This document shows, piece by piece, positions 59,201 to 64,000 of a stretch of 64,000 nt of DNA. Each line of letters opens with the position of its first letter. Within the stretch, counting starts at the first letter, position 1. Source of the stretch: Conoideocrella luteorostrata (lineage: Eukaryota; Ascomycota; Sordariomycetes; Hypocreales; Clavicipitaceae); assembly GCA_032433595.1 (NCBI GenBank), contig JASWJB010000109.1, positions 1 through 64,000 of the forward strand. Direction: 5' to 3'. The notes beneath the pieces were generated by a model. The model saw only the letters and a list, made by a program, of their open reading frames with translations, had not been told where the DNA came from and searched no databases. Position numbers and translations under genes: made by a program.

Positions 59201-60800
59201 TCATTGTGTAGTCACACCATTTATCGGGTGGCTTTACTGACGCCACGGCGTGACTCGCACGCCGCGCTATGTAAGTAAGAGCATGCGTTTAAGCGAGTCC
59301 AAAAAGCTCCCTGCCGCCTATTTTATGTAAACGCTGCTTGTGTTTATGTAGACCCTACCCTCCTCCCCCCCCCCGGCGACCGCAGTTGACGATGTGGGTT
59401 AGGTAGGCATGCGTGCGTGTGTGTGCTTCAATAGGGGCTACAGAAGCGTTTTGTAGCAGGCCTGTTTTGTCCTGTTTCTTTTGGTACGTGCCTCCTGTAT
59501 CTGGCTTGTACAAGTCACGCGGCCGTCGCAGCAAGCAGAGAGTGTGTGCGTGTAAGTGAGTGAGTGAGAGTGGGTGTGGTGCCTCATCAGGGATTGCGAA
59601 AAAGTATGTAGTCCATGACGTCCTAGAGCAGATGTGTTATGGTCCATACCTACACGTAACCCACGATAGATTCAGTGCATCAGTGAACAGCAGCCCGGAT
59701 GATGCACAACAAGCCTGTAAATAATGCACAGCACAGGTTGTTCAGCAGTGCGTGAGTACATTAGTAGACAAGAGAGCACTATAAGTATGGATAGAAGTTC
59801 CGTGGAGGGTAACGCAGGATGCCTATCGTCATTATTTGTTGCCTGTAACAGATGACCCACTATACTCTAACCAGAAGTTACCACGCCCCGTAACCATGGA
59901 AAACGTCGTCTGTAAAATATACACAGCTCTCATATTATAGTTTCCAGCTCTTCCCGTGTGTAATTCCCCGTTTCCCAGCGCGGAATCGCCAAGTGTAGCC
60001 ACCGGCCGGCGCCCATTTTCGCGGCAGAGCACTACGGCAAGGAACACGCGTATACAACCTGTGGAATATACTCACGGAGGCGAAATAAGCGTATTCCACG
60101 CGGCAATTCGATATACCATGTTGTGTGGCGGGCGGCGGAGGCGGGTGAATCTTGAGATTTTGGGGGATTCTGGGGCCGGCGGGCTGGCTGCCGCGCTGAT
60201 TTGTGATTTTAGATTCCTGATTTGGGGTCCGAGCGACCGACTGGGCGTGTGTGTGCGTGGGCAGCCGAATAAACGCAGCCTTGGCCGTGAAACAGGCCCA
60301 TCTCGACAACCAAGTGATCACGTACCTTAACGTGGACTGTATATCTGGACTTGTGGTCATGAAATAGCAGTCAAGAGGAGTTGGCATATGGTTGGCGATC
60401 AGAAGGGACAAGAAACCAAGCCTCTCGGACTTCGGCATTTCTTGAGACGCTCCCCCCCCCGTGAAGCTCCCGCAAGCATTCGGAGAGTGGTGGAAAGACT
60501 ATTGAAGAGAACAAAATGTCCCAGTTGGGAACCGGAGACGAGGGTAACAGAAATGCTTGGCTTGCTGTCCTTGCTGGCACCCTACGTGCTGGAATTGCAA
60601 GCATGTTGTATATGTTGTTCTTACTATTTAATAAAATCTAGCTATTCCGTACAGAAAGGGGTTCCGCTTGCGGCACAACGAATCCACCCACACATCTGAC
60701 AATTCGTATTATAACAAATGCCGGCAGGGCACAAGAGATGTCACTATCCCTGGTAATCTAGAGAAAGGGGGGAAGAAAAATATCTACGCTGTGGGCTAGG
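59201..60800. other. Gene-poor region
   Basis: Short frames on both strands lack features. GT-rich microsatellite-like stretches lie at 59408-59427 and 59545-59580. Confidence 0.45.
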
Positions 60801-60810
60801 AAGCCGGTTA

Positions 60811-61566
60811 GGCTGCTGAATCCGTTCTTGATTGATTGACGAGGCGGCAGGCTGGTGTATGGATAGGCTACTGGCTTGGATCTCGGGCGGCTACCGAACC
60901 CGTTCATCGGATTGACAACGTAGCAGGCCGAGGCGATACAGCGAACTCGACTTGTGGGTGGGTGGCAACGAACTTAGGGAGTAGGGACTTGATGAAGCCA
61001 CTGAGAAAAATTGCAAGGAATCAATCTTTGAACTTCATCTCTATCAATGATTTCCAGGTCTTCTTGCGCTAAAGTATGAATGCTCCGACTCTATTCTGTT
61101 TAATTGTTAGCATAACCAAGTCCATATTCACAGTAAATCCTCTCTTCACGCGGTTTTTACCTCACCACTTGCGACGGTGCGCAGTGCTTTGACTGTTATC
61201 TTGGTTAAATCGTACCTTTATCCTTAGTTATCTGACAAAGTACGAAGAGGAGATGTCGCGTGAAAAACGGAGGCTAGCGTATAGATAGGTCGACGGCTTG
61301 GATCCTGGGCAGGCTGCTTAATCCGTTCCTAATCGATTAACGAGGTAGTGGGCTGGCATAACGGGCGGGCTGCTAAGTTTGATCACGATCGGACTGATGG
61401 CAGACCGGCGTATAGATGGGCTGCTGGCTTGGATCCTGAGCAGGCTGTTGAATTCGTTCATTGTATTAGCGAGGCAGCAGCTGGTGTATGAATAGCTGTT
61501 GGCTTGGATCCTGGGCAGGCTGTTGAATTCGTTCCTGATCGGATTGATGAGGCGGCGGGCTGGCGT
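60811..61566. repeat. Degenerate tandem array, unit about 78 bp
   Basis: Copies of GGCTTGGATCCTGGGCAGGC, TGAATTCGTTCCTGATCGG and ATGAGGCGGCGGGCTGG blocks recur at about 60811, 60888, 61290, 61365, 61425 and 61500. They fall in two clusters (60811-60927 and 61268-61566) separated by unrelated sequence. A minus-strand frame through the right cluster repeats NEFNSLPRIQA. Confidence 0.7.
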
Positions 61567-62683
61567 AAGGCGCAGTATTGTCGAGTTGTCTCGCGAGATA
61601 TTCAATGGTGCAAGTGTGGAGAATGAGTTTGAAGGGCGACGGAGCGGAGGATAAGGATGAATCAAGTTTTGGAAGCTGCTGGCCAAGATAGACTCGAGGC
61701 TCATTTGTCGTCGGAACGGCATTCTGGGTCCAGGATGTGAGCATCATCAACTTCAACCGATAAACTATCAGGGTTAAGATGGGTGCGACACGTTATGTCT
61801 CACTACTAAAGGGTCGACTGGATGGAGGGCATCATATTTGGGAAAGAAGAAAGTGGCTGGGTTGACATTATCCATGAGACCTAACAACTACCTCTCCAAT
61901 CGGATAAATTAACAAATAACTAAACTAAATAACAATGAGTTCTGAAAATTGTCAAACTTTAGTATTGCACTCGCACTACCGCTATTCAAGGTTTTCATAT
62001 ACTGCCTCCTTCAGGCTGGTGATAACCCGTTTCCGCGCTTGACGCGCTTCTCCCAGTTGCATTTGCATGGTGCAGGAGCGAGGTTGAGAAGCCCAAAATC
62101 AATGTCGAGCTTCTTTCTCATTGGCGGATACTGAGGAGATGTCGCCCCAGTCGCCCAAAAGAAAACCCATTCGTCAACCATGGACGGCGCCCGTCACACC
62201 TATTCATGCGGCTTGCTGGAAATGTTATCTGCTCTAGGCATAATATGTTGGGCATGAAGCGGCCGCTTTCGTTGACTCTAGTACAGATCTCCGTAAATTT
62301 GCTCGCACGACTTGTCGTGTCTGTGTATCAGTAATTCCACACAATAGACTGAGTTTCATCTTGACAACGATTCCAAAATTCCACCATTGTATGAGAAAAA
62401 ACCAACAGTCTTTTATTTAAGCCCGCAACTATGATGATCCTCATAGATATCGACCGCGATAATTATAGAGCGGCGGATAAAACGGGAATAACCGGACATG
62501 GCGCAACACCAAGTCATGGCATAGCCCTGTATTAAAGTTGTGTGACTGATGCGTAGATATATCCCTACTCAAAGTCTTTATTATACTAGGTGAGTGCAAG
62601 TACATCTAGGCTACCAGAGATGCCGGGCTTTTTGGCACATTTATGTTCAGTTCTTCCTTGCGCCTAGTGGCAGCAGCTTTGAC
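61567..62683. other. Intergenic, no gene seen
   Basis: No supported frame or RNA gene. This is the 3' flank of the HEAT-type NLR gene. Confidence 0.5.
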
Positions 62684-64000
62684 CTAAGACATTAAGTCTG
62701 GATGCCCAAGTGCTTCTTTTGCTCTTCTCACTTTGTGTCTCAGCTCGTGGAACGGAATATTGTCCCATTTTTGGTCTTCGCCCACTATCCAGGACTGAGA
62801 GCCTTCTACGCACCAGTAAAGACCATAAACTCCGCTGGCCAAGATCCAAGATGCAAACAAGAAAGTAAACACTTCGTCGTTCAGACTGAGCAGAAGGATG
62901 GACATCTGCTCAGTTGGTAGCACACGTAGCGGCTCCCAGAACCAACAAATACCATAAGCAAGAAAACTGAGTGGTTTGTTCGATAGACCTTGTTGAAGAC
63001 AAACTCTCAGAATCTCCAGAGATCGGCTCGAAAGTATTTGACCAGTGATATTCCATTTCATATCACTAAATCTTAGCTTCGTCAAAGCAGCATTGAAAAG
63101 TGACTCTACAGACTGGCTGGGAATATGATCCAGATGCGGTGCCAGTGCTTCCGCGATTAAATTGCCAATTTTGGGGTTGCAAGTATTGTATCTCCAAACT
63201 GCATGGGACAATAATGGTTCCATGTGCGCTTAAATGCCAATGGCTGAATCGATAGCTGCTCGACTATGCCATATGCCAATTCTGCATCGCGCCGGGTACG
63301 TAGAGGATTAGTTAAGATTTGCCAATTCTGTGACGGTAGAGAATGTGATGGTGGGGGCTGTGATGGTGGGGGCAATGACGATAGAGGGTATCCTGTATCG
63401 TTCCGGCTACCTAGACTAGAAACTAATAGTTGTAGAGACTGTGACGGTAGAGGTAGGTGAGAAGCCAATGCGAGTGTTGCGTGAAATCTAAGTCTGTTAT
63501 CCGAAGTATGAAGCAAGGGGAGCAATGCGGTTTGCACAATATCTGGCAGCCTGTCCCTGACACAGAAGACAGGGGAAATGATGGCTCCGATACAACCATT
63601 TAGATCTAGCATCGAAATCAACCTCGTCCAAACCGAGTTCGGAAGCTCTTTCTGGCCCTGTAGAAGTACTATAGCTGCACACACGGCCTCTTGATCTGAC
63701 TCTGGCCATAAGCTTCGTTCTGCACTTCCAATCTGCTGCAGCAGATCTAATATCTTGTCTAGAATGATATTTGGCAGCTGACTATGCTCTGCGAGAATCA
63801 TCGCGGCTATTCTATTTAGGTCAGTATGTTTGCTTCTTAGAGCATAAACACAATACCCACGGACAGGAAGAGAGTAGCCTCGGCCATTGTAGCAGGGTAA
63901 GATCTTATGCATGACCTTGTCATCGAAGTCCTTTAGTGAATCCATAATCGGCTGTAAATAATTTTTTGGCATCTCCAGCTGCCTCCATAGTATACAAATC
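62684..64000 (-). pseudogene. C-terminal part of a NACHT-HEAT-type NLR, one frameshift, runs off the window
   Basis: The minus-strand frame entering at 64000 is open (LWRQLEMPKNYLQ) and encodes degenerate HEAT units, each with an LP start and two helices (ELPNSVWTRLISMLDLNG, RLPDIVQTALLPLLHTSDNRLRFHATLALASHLPLP). The C-terminal end (VYGLYWCVEGSQSW..IPFHELRHKVRRAKEALGHP) matches the strand-rich tail that closes fungal NACHT-HEAT receptors. A one-base loss near 63228-63231 moves the reading frame: AFK and AHMEPLLSHAVW are in different frames with about 60 bp overlap. The NACHT domain and any effector domain would lie beyond the window. Such proteins act in heterokaryon incompatibility and related recognition; the role here is inferred. 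Confidence 0.65.

Noticed and set aside
1..64000. CRISPR arrays, bacterial operons or phage genes
   Set aside because: Introns, gene families and a polymerase III tRNA show a fungal nuclear genome; the tandem arrays present lack spacer-repeat alternation.
1..64000. A secondary-metabolite cluster around the methyltransferase or the MFS transporter
   Set aside because: No polyketide, peptide or terpene synthase is present, and the transporter is broken and 15 kb away.

Overview
The window looks like an accessory, repeat-rich stretch of a filamentous ascomycete nuclear genome, most likely a Sordariomycete close to Hypocreales. Genes carry short GT-AG introns (about 45-130 bp). Several families are typical of Pezizomycotina: Zn2Cys6 regulators, Pcl-type cyclin, secreted M43 and S8 peptidases, NLR-like proteins. 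AT-rich blocks and a C-to-T-decayed tandem duplication suggest repeat-induced point mutation (RIP). The species cannot be named from the sequence alone.

Layout. 1-1.2 kb: decayed duplicated element. 1.2-4.5 kb: an intact 14-exon secreted copper amine oxidase. 4.5-6.7 kb: degenerate repeats and an unassigned, probably broken gene. 6.9-10.2 kb: a TPR-CHAT protease-like gene with one in-frame stop and one frameshift. 10.5-12.1 kb: a decayed fungal transcription-factor gene on the minus strand. 13.9-15.0 kb: a small secreted protein made of three near-identical six-cysteine (knottin-like) modules, each on its own exon, behind a threefold 74-bp promoter repeat. 16.1-16.7 kb: a short Zn2Cys6 protein with an 8-nt microexon. 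18.6-19.7 kb: Pho85-type cyclin. 20.4 kb: tRNA-Thr(CGT). 21.8-22.3 kb: small secreted cysteine-containing protein. 23.0-24.0 kb: SAM methyltransferase. 27.0-27.3 kb: double C2H2 finger protein. 28.7-32.8 kb: a 1,272-residue six-exon protein with an N-terminal nucleoside-phosphorylase-like domain and C-terminal membrane helices. 35.0-36.0 kb: intact two-exon gene of unknown function. 36.1-37.1 kb: two solo LTRs with perfect 5-bp target duplications. 38.6-40.0 kb: an MFS transporter gene split by an in-place inversion. 40.9-42.4 kb: S8 subtilisin with an extra basic segment. 43-48 kb: AT-rich, gene-poor. 48.7-51.5 kb: large PA-domain subtilase with a frameshift and a stop. 54.7-56.0 kb: secreted M43 metalloprotease whose 3' end abuts an LTR. 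56-62.6 kb: AT-rich blocks, minisatellites and LTR remnants. 62.7-64.0 kb: C-terminal part of a NACHT-HEAT-type NLR on the minus strand, running off the window.

The loci are mostly independent rather than one pathway or cluster. Two themes stand out. One is secretion: amine oxidase, two S8 peptidases, an M43 peptidase, two cysteine-rich small proteins. The other is non-self recognition or cell-death-type architecture: TPR-CHAT, the nucleoside-phosphorylase protein, HEAT-type NLR, ankyrin debris. At least seven dispersed copies of one LTR-like family lie between these genes, and several gene ends coincide with them. The best candidate for something undescribed is the triple knottin-like gene at 14.3-15.0 kb.
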